Part shown: positions 33,368 to 42,607 of the stretch, one piece after another | Numbering within the stretch: position 1 is the stretch's first letter | Layout of the letters: each line of letters opens with the position of its first letter | Assembly: GCF_046736075.1 (NCBI RefSeq) | Contig: NZ_CP177163.1 | Span: 3,844,001-3,908,000, forward strand | Source: Stenotrophomonas sp046736075 | GTDB lineage: Bacteria; Pseudomonadota; Gammaproteobacteria; Xanthomonadales; Xanthomonadaceae | DNA length: 64,000 nucleotides | Direction: 5' to 3' | Translations under genes and position numbers: made by a program | The notes under the pieces: generated by a model | Database searches by the model: none | What the model was told of the DNA's origin: nothing | Seen by the model: only the letters and a program-made list of their open reading frames with translations

Positions 33368-34527
33368 GCCGCGCGCCCACCCTGCCGCGCGCCGTCGCGG
33401 GTATCTCCCTGATCGAGGTCATGGTCGCGATGGTGATCGGCCTGGTGCTGATGCTGGGCGTGATCCAGGTGTTCACCGCCTCCCGTGAGGCCTCGCAACT
33501 GGCGCAGGGCACTGCGCGGGCGCAGGAGAACGCGCGCTTCGCGCTGGAGTTCCTGCAGCGCGATATCCGCATGGCCGGGCACTTCGGCTGCGTCAACGAC
33601 CAGGCGCACTTCGTCAAGAATCAGGGGGATCCTGTGGTGAACATCGCCGGTGTCGCTACCGGTGGTGGCAGCGCCCTGGATTTCTCGGTATCGATACAGG
33701 GCTACGAAGCCCCCAGCAGTGCGCCGAACAGCAACCTCACGCTGGGCGCGACCTGGGCGGCCCCGACCATGCCCGACCCGCTGAAGAACCTGAACCCGCG
33801 CGGCGGCAGCGATGTTCTCGTGCTCCGCTATCTCTCGCCGGTGGGCGTGCCGGTGACCAGCATCAGCACAGGCAGCGACAACGAGATCGGCTTCGACAGC
33901 GTGCTGGGCAAGCGCCTGACCGAGGACGGCGTTGCCGCTCCCACTCTCTTCGGTATCGCGGACTGCAGCCATGCGGACGTGTTCGTCGGTAGCTATGCGG
34001 CCGGCACCGTCACCGCCAGCGGCGCCACGCTCAGCCGCTACAACGTGCAGCCGACCGGTGAGACCATGCTCTACCGCGCCGAGTCGATCGCGTACTACGT
34101 GGGCACCTCGGCCAACGGCGAACCGGTGCTGATGCGTGCGCGGGCCAATTCGGCCGGCAACTATGCTGTGCGCGAAGAGCTCGTTGAAGGCATCGAGAAC
34201 CTGCAGGTGATGTACGGCTTGGACACCACGCCGGTGATCAGCCAGACCCAGTTGCCCGTCGGCAACGTCACCGTGCAGGGCACGGCGACCGACGTAAGCA
34301 CGGGCAATGATGCAGCGGCGGCCAATGAGTGGCGTCGCGTCGGGCAGGTCCAGGTGGGTGTGCTGGCACGCAGCCCGAATCCTTCGATGGCCGCGGCGTC
34401 TGCCACGGCGGTGAACGATCCGCGTCTGTTGGGGGTGCGCTTCATTCCGGCGGCCGCCAACGACGGTCGCTACCGTGCCGCGTATGAATCGACCATCGCA
34501 CTGCGCAACCGTCTCTTCGGGAACTGA
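33364..34527 (+). CDS. pilW: Type IV pilus minor pilin PilW
   Basis: 387 residues. Prepilin site G/ISLIEVMVAMVIGLVLML with Glu5, followed by RAQENARFALEFLQRDIRMA, a typical PilW signature. The large C-terminal domain is what distinguishes PilW from the small minor pilins. The ATG at 33364 overlaps the pilV stop, and pilX follows 4 bp after its stop. Confidence 0.92.
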   Translation: MSRAPTLPRAVAGISLIEVMVAMVIGLVLMLGVIQVFTASREASQLAQGTARAQENARFALEFLQRDIRMAGHFGCVNDQAHFVKNQGDPVVNIAGVATGGGSALDFSVSIQGYEAPSSAPNSNLTLGATWAAPTMPDPLKNLNPRGGSDVLVLRYLSPVGVPVTSISTGSDNEIGFDSVLGKRLTEDGVAAPTLFGIADCSHADVFVGSYAAGTVTASGATLSRYNVQPTGETMLYRAESIAYYVGTSANGEPVLMRARANSAGNYAVREELVEGIENLQVMYGLDTTPVISQTQLPVGNVTVQGTATDVSTGNDAAAANEWRRVGQVQVGVLARSPNPSMAAASATAVNDPRLLGVRFIPAAANDGRYRAAYESTIALRNRLFGN

Positions 34528-34531
34528 TGCC

Positions 34532-35041
34532 ATGAACCGGTCTTCCAGAACCTTCACCGCCCCGGGGCAACAGCGCGGCGCCGTGCTGTATGTCGCCCTG
34601 ATCATGCTGATCCTGCTGGCGCTGATTGGCATCGCCGGCATGCAGGTCGCCGGCATGCAGGAAAAAATGGCGGCCAACTATCGGGCCACCAACACCGCCT
34701 TCCAGGCGACTGAAAGCATGACCCGGCGCACCGAGCATGCCATCGAGGCGATCGCCAACCGCACCTCGCCGGCCAGCGATGCACCGATCTCGGCCAGCAA
34801 CATCGCCCTGAACTGTGATGATGGCTACGACCCGGTCGACTGGGGCCGGAAGAAGTCCATCACCGGCGCCGATGCGGTCAACGTGCGCCGCATCGATTCC
34901 TGCATCATCGGCGGCGGCTCGCTGGGGATGGGCAAGGCCCTGGACCCGACCGCACCGATCTACCAGATCACTTCCTTCGCCACCGATGTGCCGGCAGGTC
35001 CGTCCTCGTCGGCTGTCATCGACACCGTATTCAAGCTCTGA
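34532..35041 (+). CDS. pilX: Type IV pilus minor pilin PilX
   Basis: 169 residues. N-terminal hydrophobic helix (GAVLYVALIMLILLALIGIA) and the PilX motif AGMQEKMAANYRATNTAFQATES. Glu5 of the canonical signal is absent (GAVLYVAL), as is common in PilX. It acts with PilVW and PilY1 at the pilus tip. Confidence 0.9.
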   Translation: MNRSSRTFTAPGQQRGAVLYVALIMLILLALIGIAGMQVAGMQEKMAANYRATNTAFQATESMTRRTEHAIEAIANRTSPASDAPISASNIALNCDDGYDPVDWGRKKSITGADAVNVRRIDSCIIGGGSLGMGKALDPTAPIYQITSFATDVPAGPSSSAVIDTVFKL

Positions 35042-35052
35042 GGGCTGCCGGC

Positions 35053-38000
35053 ATGATTTCCCGCAAACTCGGTATCACCGCAGGGGCAGGTGTGCTGCTG
35101 CTCGGTTCCGGCCTGTACTTCATGTACAGCCTGTTCGCCGCCCAGGGGCAGGGCGAACTCGCCACGGCGCCGCTGAATTCGGTCAGCTCGGCGCCGCCGG
35201 CGTTCATCATGGCGGTCGACGACTCCAACTCGATGACGTTCGAGCGCATCTTCGTCGGTGGCGACGGACGCATGCAATGGAACAGCAAAAACAGCAGTTT
35301 CTTCAGTTCCGCGGGTGTGTTCTACGACGTGGGCGCGAGCTGCCCCAACGGTGCGGTGGACTGCTTTGTCTACCTCTTCCCGCACAACGGCTACAACAGC
35401 AGCTACAGCACCGGGCGGGCGATTCCGCCGCTGGATGTGTTCGGCTTCGCGCGTTCGCCGACCTACAACGCCGGCTACTTCAATCCGGCGGTGAAATACG
35501 ATCCGTGGCGCAAGTCCGATGGGGTGGGCGCTGCGAGCCTGTGGGCCGCCGCCGTGCCTGGCACCACCCGCGCGGATCCGCGCTCGGATTTCGCCACCGG
35601 TTACAACGTGACTTACAACATGGCGTCGTCGCGCGCCGTGTCGTCCGAGAGCTTCGGCATCGTGACCGGCATGACCCTGCCCAAGGGCACGGTCTATTAC
35701 TCCGATGGCGAGATCTGCAATACCACCTACACCGTCGTCGTCAACAACCGCAACCAGACCTTCTCGAACAAGGATGGGTTGCCCGACGCGAAGAAGAAGT
35801 GGGTCGAGCTGGCCAGTGACTGGACAGCACCAACCAGCTGCCTGGTCCCGCTGCAGTACTTCCCGGCCACCTTCTATCTGCCATCGGAGGCGCCCGCACC
35901 GGCCGGCTACAAAACGGCCGACGCGAACCGGCCGGTCATCGCAAATGCCTGCGGCCCCAAATGCGATATGCGCCGCTATACGATCACGTCGGACAACTAC
36001 GACAGCGGCTACGACGACGCGATCAAGAACTTCGCCAACTGGTTCCAGTATCACCGTAACCGCATCCTGTCGATGGTGGGCTCGTCCTCGCATGCGATGG
36101 GCGAGATCGAGAACATGCGGGTGGGTTACTTCACCATCAACAACCTGGTCGACGTGACCATGTACGACGTCAAGCTGCAGCGCGCCGAGCTGTACAAGAA
36201 GATCTACAGCCTGGGGCCAAACGGCGGCACACCCAACCGCGGGGCGGTGGATTTCCTCGGCAAGCAGTTCCGTCGCACCGATGCCGGCGCACCGGTCGCG
36301 CTGGCCTGCCAGCGCAACGGCGGCATGCTGTTCACCGACGGCTACACCAATACCACCAGTACAGTGCCCAAGGGCACCGACTACGGCAATGCCGATTCTT
36401 CCGGCACGACGCACTTCAGCGGTGCGCCGTTCGGGGATACCTACAAGAACACCATCGCCGACATCGCGGCGGCGTATTACGACGGGTCGCTGGTGCCGCT
36501 GCGGACCGATGCGAACTTCCCCGCCGGCCAGGTGCCGGTCAGCAAGCAGTGCCAGACGCTGGACAAGACCTCGCCGGACTGGAAGCGCCTGGACTGCCAG
36601 ACCGACCTGCACATGAATTTCTACGGCGTCACGCTGGGCGCGCAGGGCAAGATCTATGAGGTCAACCAGGCGGCCACGAAGGATCCGTACACCAACGCGC
36701 CGAACTGGAACGCCAACGGCAACCCGATGGATTCGGACGACGGTCGCGTCATCGACGAACTGTGGCATGCCGCGATCAACACCCGCGGTGAGTTCATCAA
36801 TGCCAAGACCCCGGCCGAAGTGACCGCCGCCATGCGCCGCGTGCTGTCGGCCGTGGCTGCCGGTTCGTCGCCGTCGGGCAGCATCGCGCTCACCGGTGCG
36901 CGCATCGGTGCCGGCTCGCTGACGGTGACCCCCACCTACGAAGTCGCCAATGAAGGTACCGACTGGTTCAGTCGTCTGGCGGCCAACCAGGTGACGGTGA
37001 ATCCTTCCACCCGTGTGGCGGTGTACACCCCCATCTGGGAAGCCAGCAGCAAGTTCCCGCAGGCTGCCGCGCGCAAGATCTACTTTGCCGACGGGAGCGG
37101 CATCAGCGAGTTCAGCAGCCCCAAGGTCACCCTCGACCTGCTGTGCAGCACGCCGACCGACCGCTACCCGGGCATGAGCCGTTGCGACAGTGCTGGGCTT
37201 CAGGGTCTGGCCACGGACGCCTCTGCCACAGCGTATCTGCGCGGCGATACCAGCGGCGAGGTCCGCAACGGCGGCAAGCTGCGCGATCGCACTACGATCC
37301 TGGGCGACATCATCAATTCGTCGCCGCAGATCAGCGCCCCGATCGACGACTTCGGCTACAGCGCACTGCCCGGTACCGCGGGCGAGAACTACAATGCCTA
37401 CCTGACGGCCAAGCTGAAGAACCGGTACATGGTCTATGTGGGCGCCAACGACGGCATGCTGCATGCCTTCGATGGCGGTCTGGATGCAGAAGGCAAGGCG
37501 GCCGGCAACGGCGGGCGCGAGGTGTTCGCCTACATTCCGGAGACGTCGGTAGGCCACATGGGCAACCTGCTCAAGCCCTACAACCCGCTCAATGCCAAGG
37601 ACCAGGTCCCGCACCGTTACTTTGTCGACGGTCCGGTGACGGTGGGCGACAGCTTCTACGGTGGCGCCTGGCACACCACCCTGGTCGGTACCGCCGGTGC
37701 CGGTGGGCGAGGCGTGTTCGCGCTCGACGTGACCAAGCCGGACAATTTCGGTACCTCCGGCAGCCGCCTGTGGGAGATCAACGACATCTCCGGAGGTTCC
37801 TCGACGATCAGGGACAATATCGGCTTCGTGCTGGGCAAGCCGGTGATCGTGCCGTTCAAGTCGGGCAACACCGTGACCTGGAAAGCGATCTTCGGCAACG
37901 GCTACAACAGCAAAAGCGGCAAGGCCGTCCTGTTTGTGGTGGACATCGGTACCGGCACCCCGACCGTGCGCATGATCGAGGCCGCCGAGGGAGGCAACGG

Positions 38001-38913
38001 GGCGCCGTCGGGCGTCAACGGCCTGGGCAACATCGTGGTGCTGGACCGCAGGGACAATGGCAATTCGTCGCGCATGGTGCGCGATGGATTTGCCGATACC
38101 GTCTATGGCGCCGATGCGAACGGTGCGGTGTGGCGCTTTGACCTTCTGGAAAGCGCCAATCAGGTGAGTACGCCGGTGTTCACCACGCTGTCGCGCGTCG
38201 AGTCGAGGATGACCTACCGCCAGCCGATTCTCGGCGGCCTGATCGCCGCGTCGGGCGAGGGTGGCGGCGTGCTGTTGATGTTCGGCACCGGCAGCTTCTC
38301 GTTCGCCAATGACGTGGCTGATGAAACCACCCAGTCGCTGTATGCCTTCACCGATCGCTCCGGCGCCACCATCACGACCGTGACGCGCGCCAACCTGCAG
38401 CCATACGCGGTTCAAACGGGCACCGATGGTGTCTCGCGCTCGATGACGGTGGGAACCCGGCCCACCGGCCCGTTGGGGTGGTACATCGATCTGCCGAGGG
38501 GCGAACGCATGATCGGCTATCCGGACGTGGTCTCCGGCGTGTTGTTCATGCCGACCTATGCAGCCCTGCTCAACTCGACCGGCTGCAGCACCGTCGGCAA
38601 GAACTGGATCTTCGGTCTGGATGCCCGTTCCGGTGAGCCGGCGTTGTCGTCCGTCCGGTTGGGCTCGCCGGGCGGCAAGTCCTACGCGGCGGGCACCGCG
38701 GCGATCGCGCTGGATACCGGCGGCTCGGCACCGGTCAAGGACGTGGCGGTGTCGGTGGTGCCGCGCCTGCAGGCGCCCGCCAACCCGGGCGGCGGTGCCG
38801 CACCGCCTACCGTGCCGGGCAGCGGCTGTTGGATGGTGGTCAACGTGGCTGGCGCCCAGCCGATGTACCTGCCTTATCCCTGTGGTCGCCAATCCTGGCG
38901 CCAGATCCAGTAA
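35053..38913 (+). CDS. pilY1: Type IV pilus tip adhesin/assembly protein PilY1
   Basis: 1286 residues. N-terminal membrane or signal segment (GITAGAGVLLLGSGLYFMYS), then a von Willebrand A-like region with DxSxS in VDDSNSM (near residue 57). The C-terminal half has PQQ-like beta-propeller blades (NRYMVYVGANDGMLHAFDGG; WKAIFGNGYNSKSGKAVLFV) as in PilY1. PilY1 caps the pilus, controls retraction and acts in surface sensing and adhesion. It is flanked by the minor pilins and pilE in the standard order. Confidence 0.93.
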   Translation: MISRKLGITAGAGVLLLGSGLYFMYSLFAAQGQGELATAPLNSVSSAPPAFIMAVDDSNSMTFERIFVGGDGRMQWNSKNSSFFSSAGVFYDVGASCPNGAVDCFVYLFPHNGYNSSYSTGRAIPPLDVFGFARSPTYNAGYFNPAVKYDPWRKSDGVGAASLWAAAVPGTTRADPRSDFATGYNVTYNMASSRAVSSESFGIVTGMTLPKGTVYYSDGEICNTTYTVVVNNRNQTFSNKDGLPDAKKKWVELASDWTAPTSCLVPLQYFPATFYLPSEAPAPAGYKTADANRPVIANACGPKCDMRRYTITSDNYDSGYDDAIKNFANWFQYHRNRILSMVGSSSHAMGEIENMRVGYFTINNLVDVTMYDVKLQRAELYKKIYSLGPNGGTPNRGAVDFLGKQFRRTDAGAPVALACQRNGGMLFTDGYTNTTSTVPKGTDYGNADSSGTTHFSGAPFGDTYKNTIADIAAAYYDGSLVPLRTDANFPAGQVPVSKQCQTLDKTSPDWKRLDCQTDLHMNFYGVTLGAQGKIYEVNQAATKDPYTNAPNWNANGNPMDSDDGRVIDELWHAAINTRGEFINAKTPAEVTAAMRRVLSAVAAGSSPSGSIALTGARIGAGSLTVTPTYEVANEGTDWFSRLAANQVTVNPSTRVAVYTPIWEASSKFPQAAARKIYFADGSGISEFSSPKVTLDLLCSTPTDRYPGMSRCDSAGLQGLATDASATAYLRGDTSGEVRNGGKLRDRTTILGDIINSSPQISAPIDDFGYSALPGTAGENYNAYLTAKLKNRYMVYVGANDGMLHAFDGGLDAEGKAAGNGGREVFAYIPETSVGHMGNLLKPYNPLNAKDQVPHRYFVDGPVTVGDSFYGGAWHTTLVGTAGAGGRGVFALDVTKPDNFGTSGSRLWEINDISGGSSTIRDNIGFVLGKPVIVPFKSGNTVTWKAIFGNGYNSKSGKAVLFVVDIGTGTPTVRMIEAAEGGNGAPSGVNGLGNIVVLDRRDNGNSSRMVRDGFADTVYGADANGAVWRFDLLESANQVSTPVFTTLSRVESRMTYRQPILGGLIAASGEGGGVLLMFGTGSFSFANDVADETTQSLYAFTDRSGATITTVTRANLQPYAVQTGTDGVSRSMTVGTRPTGPLGWYIDLPRGERMIGYPDVVSGVLFMPTYAALLNSTGCSTVGKNWIFGLDARSGEPALSSVRLGSPGGKSYAAGTAAIALDTGGSAPVKDVAVSVVPRLQAPANPGGGAAPPTVPGSGCWMVVNVAGAQPMYLPYPCGRQSWRQIQ

Positions 38914-38925
38914 CGGAGACCGCAC

Positions 38926-39354
38926 ATGCGTTCGATGCTTTCCAACCGGCTCCGCGGCCATCGCCGCGGGGCCCTGGGCTTCACCCTGATCGAGCTGATG
39001 GTCACCGTGGCGGTGATCGCCATTCTCGCGGCCGTTGCGTATCCGTCCTATCAGGACCAGATCCGCAAATCGCGGCGTGCGCAGACCAAGGCCGACCTGG
39101 TCGAGTACAGTCAGATGGCCGAGCGTTTCCATACCGTCAACAACACCTATGCGGGGTTTGCACTGGGTGCGACCCAGACGCCGCGTGAAGGCGGGACGGC
39201 GTGGTATGCGCTCAGCATCGAGCGGGCCGCGAACACGTTCACCATCACTGCCACGCCCCAGGGCATGCAGGCCAAGGACAAGTGCGGCACGCTGACCATC
39301 AACCAGGCCAGCGTCAAGACGCCGGCCCAAGCGACGGTATCGGGCTGCTGGTAA
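38926..39354 (+). CDS. pilE: Type IV pilus minor pilin PilE
   Basis: 142 residues. Basic leader to G/FTLIELMVTVAVIAILAAVAYPSY, with Glu5. The C-terminal disulphide loop (DKCGTLTINQ ... VSGCW) is typical of PilE. It is the last gene of the minor-pilin operon, 12 bp after pilY1; tRNA-Asn follows 58 bp later. Confidence 0.92.
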   Translation: MRSMLSNRLRGHRRGALGFTLIELMVTVAVIAILAAVAYPSYQDQIRKSRRAQTKADLVEYSQMAERFHTVNNTYAGFALGATQTPREGGTAWYALSIERAANTFTITATPQGMQAKDKCGTLTINQASVKTPAQATVSGCW

Positions 39355-39373
39355 CGCGGAACGGGGTGGGGTG

Positions 39374-39402
39374 TTGCATCGTCACGCGGCAACCTCTAGA
39401 AT
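39374..39402 (+). promoter_or_regulatory. Promoter of tRNA-Asn
   Basis: TTGCAT (39374-39379), a 17-bp spacer and TAGAAT (39397-39402), 10 bp before the mature tRNA 5' end. Confidence 0.7.
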
Positions 39403-39412
39403 TCGCCTCCCC

Positions 39413-39489
39413 GCCCGAATAGCTCAGCCGGTTAGAGCACTTGACTGTTAATCAGGGGGTCGTTGGTTCGAGTCCAACTTCGGGCGCCA
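39413..39489 (+). tRNA. tRNA-Asn (GTT)
   Basis: 77-nt cloverleaf with acceptor GCCCGAA/TTCGGGC, anticodon GTT in CTGTTAA, T-loop GGTTCGAGTCC and an encoded CCA. No integrase or attachment-site duplication is seen nearby. Confidence 0.97.
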
Positions 39490-39558
39490 GATTCTGCAGA
39501 AGCCGCGAGAAATCGCGGCTTTTGTCGTTTCCGGGCGTTGGCCCGGCAACGCCGGTGT

Positions 39559-40095
39559 TCAAGGGCAGGGTTCGCTGCTGCGGTACATCAGCGATCGCGC
39601 GCGTCCGGTATTGTTGACGATCACATCGCCCCGCCGCTCGCCCCGCACGCACAGGGCGATGGTGAGGTTGCTGCCCAGGCTGCGTCCGTTCGCGTCATAA
39701 CGCAGGGTGGGGCGCCCGGAGGTGGCGGTGGCGTGGATGCCGCGGCCCCGCTGGCCCGGCTGGTAGTGCAGCACGTCGTCCGGCGTGGCCGGTTGATGCT
39801 GGTGGCGGCGGTCGTGGTAGATCAGCCAGCCTGTGCTCCAGTCCAGGCCGCATTGCCGCCCGTCGTTGCTTGCGCACACACTGACGGCATGGCGGCGGCT
39901 GATGGCCGTGCTGCGCGCAGTGGCGAATGCGGACAGCAGCTGCATGCGCACGGTGTCGACCCGGGTCCTGTCGAGCACGCCCTGCAGGCCGGGCAGGGCG
40001 AGTGTGGCCAGCACCCCCAGCAGAGCCAGCGTCAGCAGCAGCTGGACCAGGGAAACGCCTCCCACACGCAAGGGCGTACCGGGATCGGGGCGCAT
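39559..40095 (-). CDS. FimT/GspH-family pilin with non-canonical signal
   Basis: 178 residues. Class III-like signal VGG/VSLVQLLLTLALLGVLATL. Position +5 is Gln (codon CAG) instead of the almost invariant Glu. The GspH-like domain has paired cysteines (VCASNDGRQCGLDW; LCVRGER ... SSEPCP) and a C-terminal NNTGRARS. GRxR at this place is the DNA-contacting motif described for FimT pilins in natural transformation. The gene is alone, opposite to the pilin operon and divergent from uvrB. The ATG at 40095 is chosen because it gives a normal short leader. A role in DNA uptake is inference. Confidence 0.8.
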   Translation of the reverse strand: MRPDPGTPLRVGGVSLVQLLLTLALLGVLATLALPGLQGVLDRTRVDTVRMQLLSAFATARSTAISRRHAVSVCASNDGRQCGLDWSTGWLIYHDRRHQHQPATPDDVLHYQPGQRGRGIHATATSGRPTLRYDANGRSLGSNLTIALCVRGERRGDVIVNNTGRARSLMYRSSEPCP

Positions 40096-40214
40096 GGGAC
40101 GTGTCCTGAACGGAGAGGTCTCGACAGTGCGCGGTTCGCGGGTCTCCCGGTATCGGCGCACGCCTCATCACCGGCTCGGCACACCCCTCAGCCAGCCGTC
40201 ACCAGGGCCCCCGG

Positions 40215-40220
40215 TATACT
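40215..40220 (+). promoter_or_regulatory. Candidate -10 element of uvrB
   Basis: TATACT, 26 bp before the ATG. No convincing -35 is seen, and no LexA-type palindrome was found near it. Confidence 0.35.
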
Positions 40221-40245
40221 GGAGGGCCCGGGCAGTGGCGGCACC

Positions 40246-42270
<2,025 letters not shown>

Positions 42271-42278
42271 ACAACCCG

Positions 42279-42297
42279 TTGTGAAAATTCTTCACAA
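42279..42297. promoter_or_regulatory. Inverted repeat between uvrB and tRNA-Val
   Basis: TTGTGAA-AATTC-TTCACAA, perfect 7-bp arms, 5 bp before the tRNA-Val -35. It may be an operator for a dimeric regulator or a weak hairpin after uvrB. The CRP-like half-sites TGTGA and TCACA are 7 bp apart, not the usual 6. Confidence 0.35.
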
Positions 42298-42302
42298 AAG
42301 TG

Positions 42303-42331
42303 TTGCTCTTCCCAAGCGACGTCCGTAATAT
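42303..42331 (+). promoter_or_regulatory. Promoter of tRNA-Val
   Basis: TTGCTC (42303-42308), a 17-bp spacer and TAATAT (42326-42331), 43 bp before the mature tRNA. Confidence 0.65.
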
Positions 42332-42374
42332 ACGCGGCCTGCACCGACGCATTCGCGGCAGCGCAGAACGAAAC

Positions 42375-42449
42375 GGGCGGTTAGCTCAGCGGTAGAGCAC
42401 TACCTTGACATGGTAGGGGTCACAGGTTCGAACCCTGTACCGCCCACCA
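42375..42449 (+). tRNA. tRNA-Val (GAC)
   Basis: 75-nt cloverleaf with acceptor GGGCGGT/ACCGCCC, anticodon GAC in CTTGACATG, T-loop GGTTCGAACCC and an encoded CCA. Confidence 0.97.
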
Positions 42450-42490
42450 CTTAAGTACCTGAGCAATCAGAGGAAAAAGTGGATACGAAC

Positions 42491-42516
42491 AAAGCCGGCC
42501 CTTGGGCCGGCTTTTT
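42491..42516 (+). terminator. Intrinsic terminator after tRNA-Val
   Basis: AAAGCCGGCC-CTTG-GGCCGGCTTT followed by TT: a 10-bp stem with a T run. Confidence 0.85.
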
Positions 42517-42607
42517 CGTTTTGGGTCGCCCGCAGCCGCTGCGGCGTCGTTGCCGATCATCGCATTGCACCGGGGGCTATCCCGACGCAGGCACGCCGCA
42601 GCGCCTG

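Noticed and set aside
34960..39330. 1456-codon open frame on the minus strand
   Set aside because: Antisense shadow of pilX-pilY1-pilE; no domain features.
39413..39489. tRNA-Asn as an island attachment site
   Set aside because: No integrase gene and no repeated tRNA 3' end in the following sequence; the flanking genes are core genes.
40160..40245. LexA box upstream of uvrB
   Set aside because: No palindrome of a known LexA type was found in the promoter region.
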